Assembly: GCA_938003715.1 (NCBI GenBank)
Contig: CALKYK010000411.1
Coordinates: 1 to 15,058 of the forward strand
DNA from: an uncultured Gammaproteobacteria bacterium
GTDB lineage: Bacteria > Pseudomonadota > Gammaproteobacteria > Steroidobacterales > Woeseiaceae
Direction: 5' to 3'
Length of the DNA: 15,058 nt
A model generated the notes under the pieces. That model searched no databases. It was not told the origin of the DNA and worked only from the letters and a program-made list of their open reading frames with translations. Each line of letters starts with the position of its first letter. Position 1 is the stretch's first letter. This document shows positions 6,643 to 14,128 of the stretch, piece by piece. Both the position numbers and the translations under genes were made by a program.

Positions 6643-8525
6643 GCGACACCGGCAACAAGAATCTCAAGGGGCTTGCCAGCCGCGATCTGAGCCTGACGCA
6701 GTCGCTGCGGCGGCTCTCGGGGCCGGAACCCACGGTTCCCGACATCGACGAGCACGTGCTGGAAACCCACACCGCGCTGCTGGTATGTAACGATGCCAGT
6801 ATCCGCAAGTGGTGCCGCCGCTGGCTGGAACGCGAGTCCCTCGACGTGGTCATCGAGGATGAGCCAGCCGATGCGCTGCAACGTGCACGCATGCTGTGTC
6901 CGAACGTCATCGTCATCGAATGCGGGCTGCGCGAACCGGGCGGTGAAGCGCTCGTTCAGCAGTTCGCCGACGCGGCCGACGTCGGCGCGCCGGTCATCGC
7001 ACTCAGCAGCTCCGGCAAGGACCTCGCTCTTGCGATGTCGGCCGAGGTGTTCGACGTCGTGCGCAAACCTTTCGACTGGAAGCTCGTTGCCAACCGGGCG
7101 AAAACCGCCGCCAAATATGCGTGTATGCGAAACGAGATTGCCTCGTCACGGAAATCACTCACCGAGGCTATAGAAATTGCTGACATCGCACGGCAACGGC
7201 TGCGCAGCAGCGAGGCGTTCGATCCGGTAACCGGCCTGCCGAACCGGAAGAAATTCGTCGACCTGCTGAAGCGCGGTATGCAGGCGGTCGACCGGGACAG
7301 GAACGTGATGGCGGTTTTCGTCGTCGGCTTCAATCGCTTCCGTCTCGTCATCGAGGCAATGGGCCAGGAAAGCGCCGATCTCGTCCTGAACGAGATTGGC
7401 AGGAAGCTGAGCGCCTGCCTGAATGATGTCGGCGCGCTGCAGTCGCATACGCAGGGCCTGCGCACGTCAGCCGCGGCAAGCATCGACCAGGCGAGATTTG
7501 CGCTGATGCTGACCTGCTCCGGCGACCAGGATGAACTGGCGGCGTTGCAACAGCAGCTCGTCGAGCAGCTGTCGCGGCCCGTCGCGATCTCGGGCCAGAC
7601 CGTGTACCTGTCCGCGTCGGTCGGCGTGGCCATGTATCCGCAGGATGCCGACGACGTCGACAGCCTGCTGCAGCGTGCCGACAATGCGATGCGCGATGCG
7701 CAAAGCCGCGGCGGTGGCTTCAAGTTCTACTGCACGGAGACGGACGCGGCTGCGGCGCGAAAGCTCAAACTCGAGCACATGCTGCACGAAGCGATGAACG
7801 ACCAGAGTCTCGCGCTGTACTACCAGCCGATTGTCGCGACAAAAAGCGGGGAAATTACCGGCGCCGAGGCGCTGCTGCGCTGGAAGCAGGAGGACGGCAG
7901 CTACATATCGCCCTCCGAGTTTGTGCCGGTCGCCGAAGAGTCCGGGTTGATGATCCGCGTCGGCGAATACGTGCTCGATCAGGCCTGCCGGCAGATGCGT
8001 GCCTGGCTGGATGACGGATTCGACCTGCCGCACGTGTGCGTCAACGTTGCCAAAGCGCAGCTCATGCAGGGCGAGTTCGCCCAAACGGTGCGCCGGGTGC
8101 TCGCGCTGCATGACCTGGATCCGGGCCGCCTGGAGCTGGAGCTCAGTGAGCGCGGCGTGCTGTCCGGCGACTATGACGTGATCACCCAGCTGCATGCAAT
8201 CAAGGAACTCGGCGTTCGCCTGTCGATCGACGATTTCGGCACCGGCGATTCGGCCATTGCCTACCTGCGGGAGCTGCCGGTGGACGTTCTGAAGATCGAC
8301 CGCTCGTATATCGCCGGCCTGACGGACAACCGCAAGGACGCGGCGATCATCTCAGCGATGATCGCCCTCGGTCACAGCCTCGATCTCAGGATCGTCGCCG
8401 AAGGTGTAGAAACAAACGAGCAGCGCGACGCCCTGCGCGAGCTCGGCTGCGACGAGATCCAGGGCTACATCATGTCTCACCCGGTCAACAGCGGCCTCTT
8501 CCCGAACCTGTCCTCGAAGCCCTGA
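6639..8525 (+). CDS. Cyclic-di-GMP phosphodiesterase, REC-like - degenerate GGDEF - EAL
   Basis: A 628-residue cytoplasmic protein. Residues about 44-165 form a receiver-like domain: N51-D52 at the acidic pair, E94 in IVIECGL where the phosphorylated Asp normally sits, S123 in VIALSSSG and K143 in RKPF. A helical linker leads to a GGDEF domain (DPVTGLPNR) whose signature is replaced by DQARF (283-287). The EAL domain keeps E410-A-L, the Asn in CVNVAKAQ, the Glu in ELSERG, D531-D532 in IDDFGTG, LKIDRS, AEGVET and IQGYI, so phosphodiesterase activity is expected. The frame opens 19 codons earlier at 6582, but ATG 6639 gives a 4-base ATGA overlap with the preceding gene and a normal N-terminus, so it is preferred. 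The two phosphodiesterases are evidently co-translated. A hairpin lies just after the stop. Confidence 0.92.
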   Translation: MSDTGNKNLKGLASRDLSLTQSLRRLSGPEPTVPDIDEHVLETHTALLVCNDASIRKWCRRWLERESLDVVIEDEPADALQRARMLCPNVIVIECGLREPGGEALVQQFADAADVGAPVIALSSSGKDLALAMSAEVFDVVRKPFDWKLVANRAKTAAKYACMRNEIASSRKSLTEAIEIADIARQRLRSSEAFDPVTGLPNRKKFVDLLKRGMQAVDRDRNVMAVFVVGFNRFRLVIEAMGQESADLVLNEIGRKLSACLNDVGALQSHTQGLRTSAAASIDQARFALMLTCSGDQDELAALQQQLVEQLSRPVAISGQTVYLSASVGVAMYPQDADDVDSLLQRADNAMRDAQSRGGGFKFYCTETDAAAARKLKLEHMLHEAMNDQSLALYYQPIVATKSGEITGAEALLRWKQEDGSYISPSEFVPVAEESGLMIRVGEYVLDQACRQMRAWLDDGFDLPHVCVNVAKAQLMQGEFAQTVRRVLALHDLDPGRLELELSERGVLSGDYDVITQLHAIKELGVRLSIDDFGTGDSAIAYLRELPVDVLKIDRSYIAGLTDNRKDAAIISAMIALGHSLDLRIVAEGVETNEQRDALRELGCDEIQGYIMSHPVNSGLFPNLSSKP

Positions 8526-8529
8526 TTTG

Positions 8530-8546
8530 TCGCCGTTTCGCGGCGA
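8530..8546 (+). terminator. Candidate terminator after the phosphodiesterase pair
   Basis: TCGCCG-TTTCG-CGGCGA is a perfect 6-bp GC-rich stem with a 5-base loop, 5 bases after the phosphodiesterase stop codon, followed by only TTTAA. It would separate the phosphodiesterase transcript from the cyclase transcript. The short T run makes it a moderate call. Confidence 0.4.
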
Positions 8547-8562
8547 TTTAACACGCCCTTTA

Positions 8563-8578
8563 TGTGACCCGCGTCACA
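8563..8578. promoter_or_regulatory. CRP/Clp-type binding site upstream of the diguanylate cyclase gene
   Basis: TGTGA-CCCGCG-TCACA matches the core consensus of the CRP/FNR-family activator CRP (TGTGA-N6-TCACA) at every consensus position, and the palindrome extends one base pair inward (TGTGAC/GTCACA). It is centred about 100 bases before the GTG start of the cyclase. TAATAC at 8635-8640 might be a -10, which would place the site near -76, but no good -35 is visible. CRP-like proteins include Clp of xanthomonads, whose DNA binding is inhibited by c-di-GMP, so a feedback loop is conceivable. The rest of 8526-8669 holds one more 6-bp hairpin (8584-8600) and no gene. Confidence 0.6.
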
Positions 8579-8654
8579 CTTTTTCCGGGCTTGCCCCGGA
8601 CCCCGGTTCACGCAGAGTCGCAGCGCAGCAGGCCTAATACGCGCATCCGAAAAA

Positions 8655-8659
8655 GGGAG
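8655..8659 (+). promoter_or_regulatory. Ribosome binding site fixing the GTG start of the diguanylate cyclase
   Basis: GGGAG ends 10 bases before GTG 8670. No ATG lies in frame between here and the signal-peptide hydrophobic core, so this site supports the GTG start and the long basic n-region of the signal peptide. Confidence 0.55.
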
Positions 8660-8669
8660 CACCCGAGAC

Positions 8670-11600
8670 GTGCTTACCGATCACACCAGAGGGCGTTCAG
8701 CGACCGCCCACGCCAGGAAAAGCAAGGCAGCGAATCGCGTGATTCAATTCGCGGCGGTATGTGCATTCGCTATTTCCCTATTGAGCATGTCGGTACTGGC
8801 GCAGGCCGACGAATCCAGTCGGCAGCCGATGCGCTTCGACCGGATATCTCTCGATGAAGGCCTGTCGCAAAGCAACGTCTTCAGCATCCTGCAGGACTCG
8901 AAGGGCCTGCTCTGGGTCGGCACCGAGGCCGGCCTGAACCGGTACGACGGGTACGGGTTTCGGACCTTCCGCCGCAAGCGCGGCAATCCGAATGCGCTGC
9001 TGAACGACTACGTCTTCGATATCGCCGAGGACGAGGGTGGCGCGCTCTGGATTGCGACGAATGGCGGTGGCCTTGCACGGCTGAACCGCGACGGCGAGAC
9101 GTTCACGTCATTTCGTCACGATCCGGACGACTCCCGCAGCATCTCCAGCAACGTCGTGCGCACTTTGCTGCCCGACGCGGACGGAACAATCTGGCTCGGC
9201 ACACGCGGCGCCGGTGTCGACCATTTCGACCCGGAAAAAGGTGTCATAGCGACCTACCGCTTCCAGACCTCGGATGCGCCTGCCAGGGACACGAACGAAG
9301 TCTATGCACTCCATCGAAGCACTGACGGCATGCTGTGGGTCGGCACCAACGACGGCCTGGTAAGGCTGAATCCGGCCAGCGGCGAATTCGCCCACTTCCG
9401 GCCGAAAGCAGGCGACACCGGCAGCATCAGCGATCACCGGGTCCGGGCAATATATGAAGACAGTCGCGGGCAGCTCTGGATAGGCACCTATGCCGGCGGC
9501 CTGAATCGCTTCAACTATCGCGACGGTACGTTCACCCGTTACCGCCACGACGACAGCAAGGCAGGCTCGATCGCAGCCGATCGCGTGACCTCGATCTTCG
9601 AGGACAGCACCGGACGGCTCTGGGTCGGTACGTACAAAGGCCTGAATCTTTACATCAGCAAGTCGGACAGTTTCGTCCGCTACGCAAACGACAGCCGCGA
9701 TCCGTACAGCCTCGGCGACGATATCGTCACCACGCTCTTCGAGGACCGCAGCGGCGTACTCTGGGTCGGCACCCGAAACGGCGGCCTCTCCAAGTGGAAT
9801 CCGCGCTCCTGGTCGCTGGGATTGAAAGACGCGACGGCGCTGACCGCTTCCGGCGCCGAGCAGCCCAACGTTACCTCATTCGTGGAAGATGCCGACGGCA
9901 CGCTCTGGATCGGCACGCTCGGCGACGGATTGCATGCCGTCGACCGCGACAAGGACAGCACCCGTACCTATCGGCACGAGCCGGGGAACCCGAACTCGAT
10001 CAGTGACAACCGCGTCATGAGCCTGGCGCAGGACAGCAAGGGCTATATCTGGGCCGGCACGATGACGGGCGGGCTCAATCGACTGGACCCGGAAACCGGC
10101 AGGGTCAGCGTGTTCCGCCACGACGCCGAAGATGCCGCGAGCCTCAGCGCAAACGGGGTCATGGCGATCTTCGAAGACAGCGCCGGCTATCTCTGGGTCG
10201 GTACCTACGGCGGCGGTGCAAACCGCTTCGATCCGGAAAGCGGCCGCTTCACGCGCTTCCTGCCCTCCGAGAAGGCGGGATCCATCAGCAGCGACCGCGT
10301 GCGCAGTTTTGCCGAGGATCATACCGGCAGGATCTGGATGGGCACGGACGGGGGAGGGCTGAACCTGTTCGACCCGGAAACCGAATCCTTCCATCACTTC
10401 CGCCACGACCCGTTCGACGCGGAGACATTGGCCGACGACACGATCTATGCGCTCCGTATCGATGCCAGCGGCACGCTCTGGATCGGTACGCAGGGCGGTG
10501 GCGTCGATCGAGTGCTGGGCAGCGCCCGGAACCCGGACAGCATCCGTTTCGCCAACGTCTCGCACGCCGACGGCCTGGCAAACGACGTCATCTACGGGCT
10601 GGAAATCGACGATTCCGGCGAACTCTGGGTCAGCACGAACCACGGCATCAGCCGCTACAACCCGAAGACCGGCGACGTGCGCAACCTGCACCGCAAGGAC
10701 GGGCTGCAGTCGGAGGAATTCAACTCGGGCGCGCATTACAAGAGCACGAGCGGTGAGCTCTTTTTCGGCGGGCCGTACGGCTACAACGCGTTCCTCCCGG
10801 ACCGCATCGAGATGAGCAAGGTCATCCCGCCGATCGTGATGACGGCGTGGTTCAAGGGCAACGATCCCGTCAAGGCCGACGAACCGATCGACGAGGAAAC
10901 GGGCATCGACATTTCCTGGAAGGACGATGTCGTCACGTTCGAGTTCGCCGCGCTCGATTTCACTGCGAGCGCGCAGAACCGCTATCGCTACAAACTGCAG
11001 GGTTTCGATCGGGAATGGATCGAGCTCGGCACCAACCGGCGCATCACCTACACCGACCTGGACGACGGCAAGTACCTGCTGCGCGTCCAGGCATCCAATA
11101 GTGACGGCATCTGGAACGAAGCCGGCTACAACCTGCCGGTGCGGGTATCACCCGCTCCGTGGGACACGTGGTGGGCCTATCTCGGCTACTTTGCGGTGGC
11201 CTTGCAGCTTGCTGCGTACCTGTGGCTCGGCCACCGGCGCAAAGTGCAGCGCGAGGAAGAATACAGCAACCGCCTCGAGGAAGAGGTTCGCGAGCGGACC
11301 GAGCGGCTCGTCGAGAGCAACAAGAAACTGAACGAGCTGAACCGTACGCTGCAGGAATCCAGCCTGAGCGACCCGCTGACCGGCCTGCGCAACCGGCGTT
11401 TCGTGTTCGAAGAGGTATCGAGAGATCTCGATGTCATTCGGCGCCGGCTGATCGACGAAGACCACGGCATCGACCCGAACGACGCGGCCGATCTGGTGTT
11501 CATGATGATCGATCTCGACAACTTCAAACCGATCAACGACACCTACGGCCATGCCGCCGGGGACCAGATGCTGCTCGAGGTCAGGGACGTGCTGCTCGGC

Positions 11601-12068
11601 ACCTGCCGCAAGTCGGACTTCGTCGTGCGCTGGGGTGGCGACGAGTTCGTCGTGATCGCGAAACAGGCGAAGCCGGGCGAATCGGAAGCGCTTGCCGAAC
11701 GGATCCGCAGCAAGATCGCGGAGCACAACTTCATGCTGGATGACGGACAGATCGTCCGCACGACCTGCTCGATCGGCTTTGCCGCCTTCCCGCTGTTCCG
11801 CGGCCAGGCGGACGACGCCGATCTCGACCACGTGCTGTCGCTCGCCGACAACCTGATGTACGAGGCGAAACGCCACCGGAACGCATGGGCCGGCATGCTG
11901 GCGCCTTCGGTTGCGTCGACGAGTGCGGACTTCGATCTCGACTCGATCGAGCCGACGTCGATGCTGTTCCGCGCGAAGCGCTCCGGCCAGCTCTATGTAC
12001 ACGGAATCGAGGCCGACGAGTTCGGCTCGCCGATACCCGTGTCTTCGGCCGGACAAGGGAGGGCGTGA
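8670..12068 (+). CDS. Membrane diguanylate cyclase with periplasmic Reg_prop double propeller and Y_Y_Y domain
   Basis: 1132 residues. A signal peptide (hydrophobic 24-44, likely cut after AQA at 46) is followed by 14 Reg_prop repeats of the form G-x-L/I-W-V/I-G-T-x-G-G-L-x-R-x-D/N-P (about 79-710), enough for two seven-bladed propellers. Next come a Y_Y_Y domain (about 765-825, YRYKLQGFDREW), one transmembrane helix (834-853), a charged coiled coil (856-900) and a GGDEF domain from D901-PLTGL. The active site W-GGDEF (989-993) is intact and the product-inhibition site RxxD is present (R980-K-S-D983, five residues before GGDEF). It should synthesise c-di-GMP in response to a periplasmic ligand. 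The same sensor architecture is best known from hybrid two-component proteins of Bacteroidetes that sense glycans. A C-terminal tail of about 65 residues follows GGDEF. The GTG start has a good ribosome binding site; the S8 protease gene starts 2 bases after the stop. Confidence 0.93.
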   Translation: MLTDHTRGRSATAHARKSKAANRVIQFAAVCAFAISLLSMSVLAQADESSRQPMRFDRISLDEGLSQSNVFSILQDSKGLLWVGTEAGLNRYDGYGFRTFRRKRGNPNALLNDYVFDIAEDEGGALWIATNGGGLARLNRDGETFTSFRHDPDDSRSISSNVVRTLLPDADGTIWLGTRGAGVDHFDPEKGVIATYRFQTSDAPARDTNEVYALHRSTDGMLWVGTNDGLVRLNPASGEFAHFRPKAGDTGSISDHRVRAIYEDSRGQLWIGTYAGGLNRFNYRDGTFTRYRHDDSKAGSIAADRVTSIFEDSTGRLWVGTYKGLNLYISKSDSFVRYANDSRDPYSLGDDIVTTLFEDRSGVLWVGTRNGGLSKWNPRSWSLGLKDATALTASGAEQPNVTSFVEDADGTLWIGTLGDGLHAVDRDKDSTRTYRHEPGNPNSISDNRVMSLAQDSKGYIWAGTMTGGLNRLDPETGRVSVFRHDAEDAASLSANGVMAIFEDSAGYLWVGTYGGGANRFDPESGRFTRFLPSEKAGSISSDRVRSFAEDHTGRIWMGTDGGGLNLFDPETESFHHFRHDPFDAETLADDTIYALRIDASGTLWIGTQGGGVDRVLGSARNPDSIRFANVSHADGLANDVIYGLEIDDSGELWVSTNHGISRYNPKTGDVRNLHRKDGLQSEEFNSGAHYKSTSGELFFGGPYGYNAFLPDRIEMSKVIPPIVMTAWFKGNDPVKADEPIDEETGIDISWKDDVVTFEFAALDFTASAQNRYRYKLQGFDREWIELGTNRRITYTDLDDGKYLLRVQASNSDGIWNEAGYNLPVRVSPAPWDTWWAYLGYFAVALQLAAYLWLGHRRKVQREEEYSNRLEEEVRERTERLVESNKKLNELNRTLQESSLSDPLTGLRNRRFVFEEVSRDLDVIRRRLIDEDHGIDPNDAADLVFMMIDLDNFKPINDTYGHAAGDQMLLEVRDVLLGTCRKSDFVVRWGGDEFVVIAKQAKPGESEALAERIRSKIAEHNFMLDDGQIVRTTCSIGFAAFPLFRGQADDADLDHVLSLADNLMYEAKRHRNAWAGMLAPSVASTSADFDLDSIEPTSMLFRAKRSGQLYVHGIEADEFGSPIPVSSAGQGRA
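12055..12063 (+). promoter_or_regulatory. Strong ribosome binding site of the S8 protease gene
   Basis: AAGGGAGGG lies 7 bases before ATG 12071, inside the last codons of the cyclase gene. It is the strongest Shine-Dalgarno in the window. It selects 12071 over the upstream open frame (to 11885) and over the internal ATG at 12188, and implies high translation of the protease from a shared transcript. Confidence 0.7.
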
Positions 12069-12070
12069 TC

Positions 12071-14128
12071 ATGCGGAAATTTACGAACCTCCGGAATACG
12101 AATGCCGCAGTGCTGAATGAACTGCAGATGGCTACACACACTGGGAAAGGCGACAGGGACGCGTCGCCGACAACGCACGGAAACGCAATGACTGATACTG
12201 CAAGAAAACTGGTTCCCGCGACGCTGCTGGGCATCGCCCTGCTGGCGACCTCGCTGTCTCCCGCGCTCAGAGATCGGGCAAAGGACACGGCCGGGGCGAC
12301 GGCGATAAATGCTGCCGCGGCAGTCGATACGGCGTCGGTCAGCAATTTCGACGTTGCCGGACACGCGGGTGAACTGCGCAGCGAATCGGTCACGGCGGTC
12401 GTTGCGGACGCGACCGGCGGCCCCGTTTCATGGGCGAACGATTCAGGGGTCAAGGGACCTTCGCGCGGCGACCTGGCGAACGCCGATGATCCCGAGGCGA
12501 TCAAGGCAGCTGCGCGCGCCAAGATGGCGGGACCGGTCGCAGCGCTGGCAGAAATCGGCGGGCCGCAGCCGGTCGATATCGTCGTTCGCTACGAGGACCA
12601 TCCGCAGCTATTCGACGCGGAACGAGTCGTCGAACTCGGCGGCGAGATCGTCCGGACCTATGCCGTTCTCGACATGCAGACGGTGCGTCTCCCTGCTGAA
12701 GCGCTCGACGAACTCGCCATCGAGGAGACGATCGACTGGCTGTCGCTGGACGAGGCGGTCACATCGATGTCGATGTCGTCTCGCGCCGCGGCCAACCAGC
12801 CCGGAGCGCTGTCCGGCAACTCGGCCTATACTGGCAGCGGCGTCGGCATCGCGGTGCTCGACACCGGCATCGCCACGCACGACGACATCGGCGGCAACAT
12901 CCGTCAGTACAGCTTTCTGAACGGGAGCTACCCGGTCCCGACCGTGGCAAACGGCGAAATCGTCGTGCACAACGACGATTCGCGTCAGGACCTGTTCGGC
13001 CACGGCACGCACGTTGCGGGCATCATCACCGGCAACGGCTCGCAGTCGAATGGCGACTATCGGGGCACGGCACAGAATGCGTCGATCCTGTCCCTGCAGG
13101 TGCTGGACAACAACGGTTCCGGCTCGATGTCCGACGTCATGGCGGCGCTGGACTGGCTTCTGCAGTACGGCAGTTATTTCAATATCAAAGTCGTCAACAT
13201 GTCACTCGGCAAGCGCATCTCCGAGTCGAATACGACCGACCCGCTCGTGCTCGCAGTGGAGGCGCTCTGGGACCAGGGCGTCGTCGTGGTCATTGCCGCC
13301 GGCAATCTCGGCTACAGCGGCTCGATGACGATCAAGAGCCCCGGCAACTCGCGCAAGGTAATTACCGTCGGGTCACTGACGGATACCGGCACGCCGGCGT
13401 ACAACGACGACTACGTTTCGACGTTTTCCTCGCGCGGGCCGACCTACGGTGACAGCGTGATGAAGCCGGACCTCGTCGCGCCGGGTAACCGCCTGGTGGC
13501 GGCTATTCCGGGCGTCGCGAAGCTGCGCGTCGATCTGCCGACGCGTATCGTCGGCTGCGCGCTGCTGCTTTGCACTGATGACTACCTGGAGCTGTCCGGC
13601 ACCAGCATGGCAACGCCGATGGTTGCAGCAGCCGCCGCGCTGATGCTCGAAAAGGATCCGACCTTGAGCCCGGCAACGATCAAGGCAAGGCTGATGCGTT
13701 CGGCGCGCAAGATCAACGCTGCGGCGACCGATGCCGGTGCAGGCGTACTCGATATCGACGCCGCGATGAACGAGACGGGCGTCGTCTCCGGCGACGCGCT
13801 GTCGCCGCTGATGGTCCGTGACCAGGTGTCGAACGGTTTCTATATCGAAGACACCGCAGCGCTCTGGGGCGATGCCGCCTGGGCCGCGGGTAACCTGTGG
13901 GCAGACGGAAACATCTGGGCGGACAGCAGTGCCGGTGCTGATGGCATGCTCTGGGCCGACAGCAACCTGTGGGCCGACAGCAACCTGTGGGCGGACAGCG
14001 ACCTGTGGGCGGACAGCGACGTCTGGGCCGACAGCAATCTCTGGGCCGACAGCGACGTATGGGCCGATTCGGTGCGCGACGATCCCGAACGCGGTGACCA
14101 GGGACGCCAACGCGACGGCAGTCCCTGA
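12071..14128 (+). CDS. Secreted S8 (subtilisin-like) serine protease with C-terminal WADS repeats
   Basis: 685 residues from ATG 12071. A long polar n-region precedes a hydrophobic stretch (about 48-64, PATLLGIALLATSLSPA), so export by a signal peptide or anchor is likely; ATG 12188 (MTDTARKLVP) would give a conventional signal peptide. Residues about 155-240 resemble an inhibitor_I9 prodomain (VDIVVRYEDHPQLFDAE, RTYAVLDMQTVRLP). The catalytic domain has D264 (VAVLDTG-type motif, here IAVLDTGIATHD), H311 (HGTHVAG), oxyanion N412 (AAGNLG) and S512 (SGTSMATP), so it should be active. Two Cys in VGCALLLCTDD before the Ser motif could form a disulfide. The C-terminus from about 603 is a run of [LIV]-W-A-D-[SG]-[ND] hexapeptides ending in a charged tail. 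Such aromatic/acidic repeats occur at the end of some bacterial S8 proteins, with no known role. The gene lies directly behind the cyclase, probably in one operon. Confidence 0.92.
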   Translation: MRKFTNLRNTNAAVLNELQMATHTGKGDRDASPTTHGNAMTDTARKLVPATLLGIALLATSLSPALRDRAKDTAGATAINAAAAVDTASVSNFDVAGHAGELRSESVTAVVADATGGPVSWANDSGVKGPSRGDLANADDPEAIKAAARAKMAGPVAALAEIGGPQPVDIVVRYEDHPQLFDAERVVELGGEIVRTYAVLDMQTVRLPAEALDELAIEETIDWLSLDEAVTSMSMSSRAAANQPGALSGNSAYTGSGVGIAVLDTGIATHDDIGGNIRQYSFLNGSYPVPTVANGEIVVHNDDSRQDLFGHGTHVAGIITGNGSQSNGDYRGTAQNASILSLQVLDNNGSGSMSDVMAALDWLLQYGSYFNIKVVNMSLGKRISESNTTDPLVLAVEALWDQGVVVVIAAGNLGYSGSMTIKSPGNSRKVITVGSLTDTGTPAYNDDYVSTFSSRGPTYGDSVMKPDLVAPGNRLVAAIPGVAKLRVDLPTRIVGCALLLCTDDYLELSGTSMATPMVAAAAALMLEKDPTLSPATIKARLMRSARKINAAATDAGAGVLDIDAAMNETGVVSGDALSPLMVRDQVSNGFYIEDTAALWGDAAWAAGNLWADGNIWADSSAGADGMLWADSNLWADSNLWADSDLWADSDVWADSNLWADSDVWADSVRDDPERGDQGRQRDGSP
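13877..14074 (+). repeat. Tandem 18-bp repeat encoding WADS hexapeptides
   Basis: Eleven consecutive 18-base units encode AWAAGN, LWADGN, IWADSS, AGADGM, LWADSN, LWADSN, LWADSD, LWADSD, VWADSN, LWADSD and VWADSV. The first and fourth are degenerate and lie at the 5' side. The 3' units are nearly identical at DNA level and two adjacent ones (13985-14020) are exactly alike, which points to recent duplication by slippage. Because the unit is a multiple of three, copy-number change would keep the frame. Confidence 0.9.

Noticed and set aside
4858..8525. The two phosphodiesterases as bifunctional cyclase/phosphodiesterase enzymes
   Set aside because: Both GGDEF signatures (EQYQF, DQARF) lack the metal- and GTP-binding residues, so synthesis is not expected.
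8584..8600. Hairpin TCCGGG-CTTGC-CCCGGA as a terminator
   Set aside because: The T run precedes rather than follows the stem on the plus strand, and on the minus strand it is followed by A residues, so it fits a terminator in neither direction.
9876..12056. Long minus-strand frames opposite the propeller and GGDEF coding region (286 and 302 codons)
   Set aside because: They are antisense shadows of a gene with 14 recognisable repeats and an intact GGDEF; they have no ribosome binding sites or domains of their own.
11885..12070. Upstream extension of the protease frame into the cyclase gene
   Set aside because: The extra 62 codons overlap the cyclase, look like its out-of-frame translation, and the strong ribosome binding site points to 12071.
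13877..14074. CRISPR-like direct repeats
   Set aside because: The 18-base units are contiguous without spacers and lie in frame inside a coding region.
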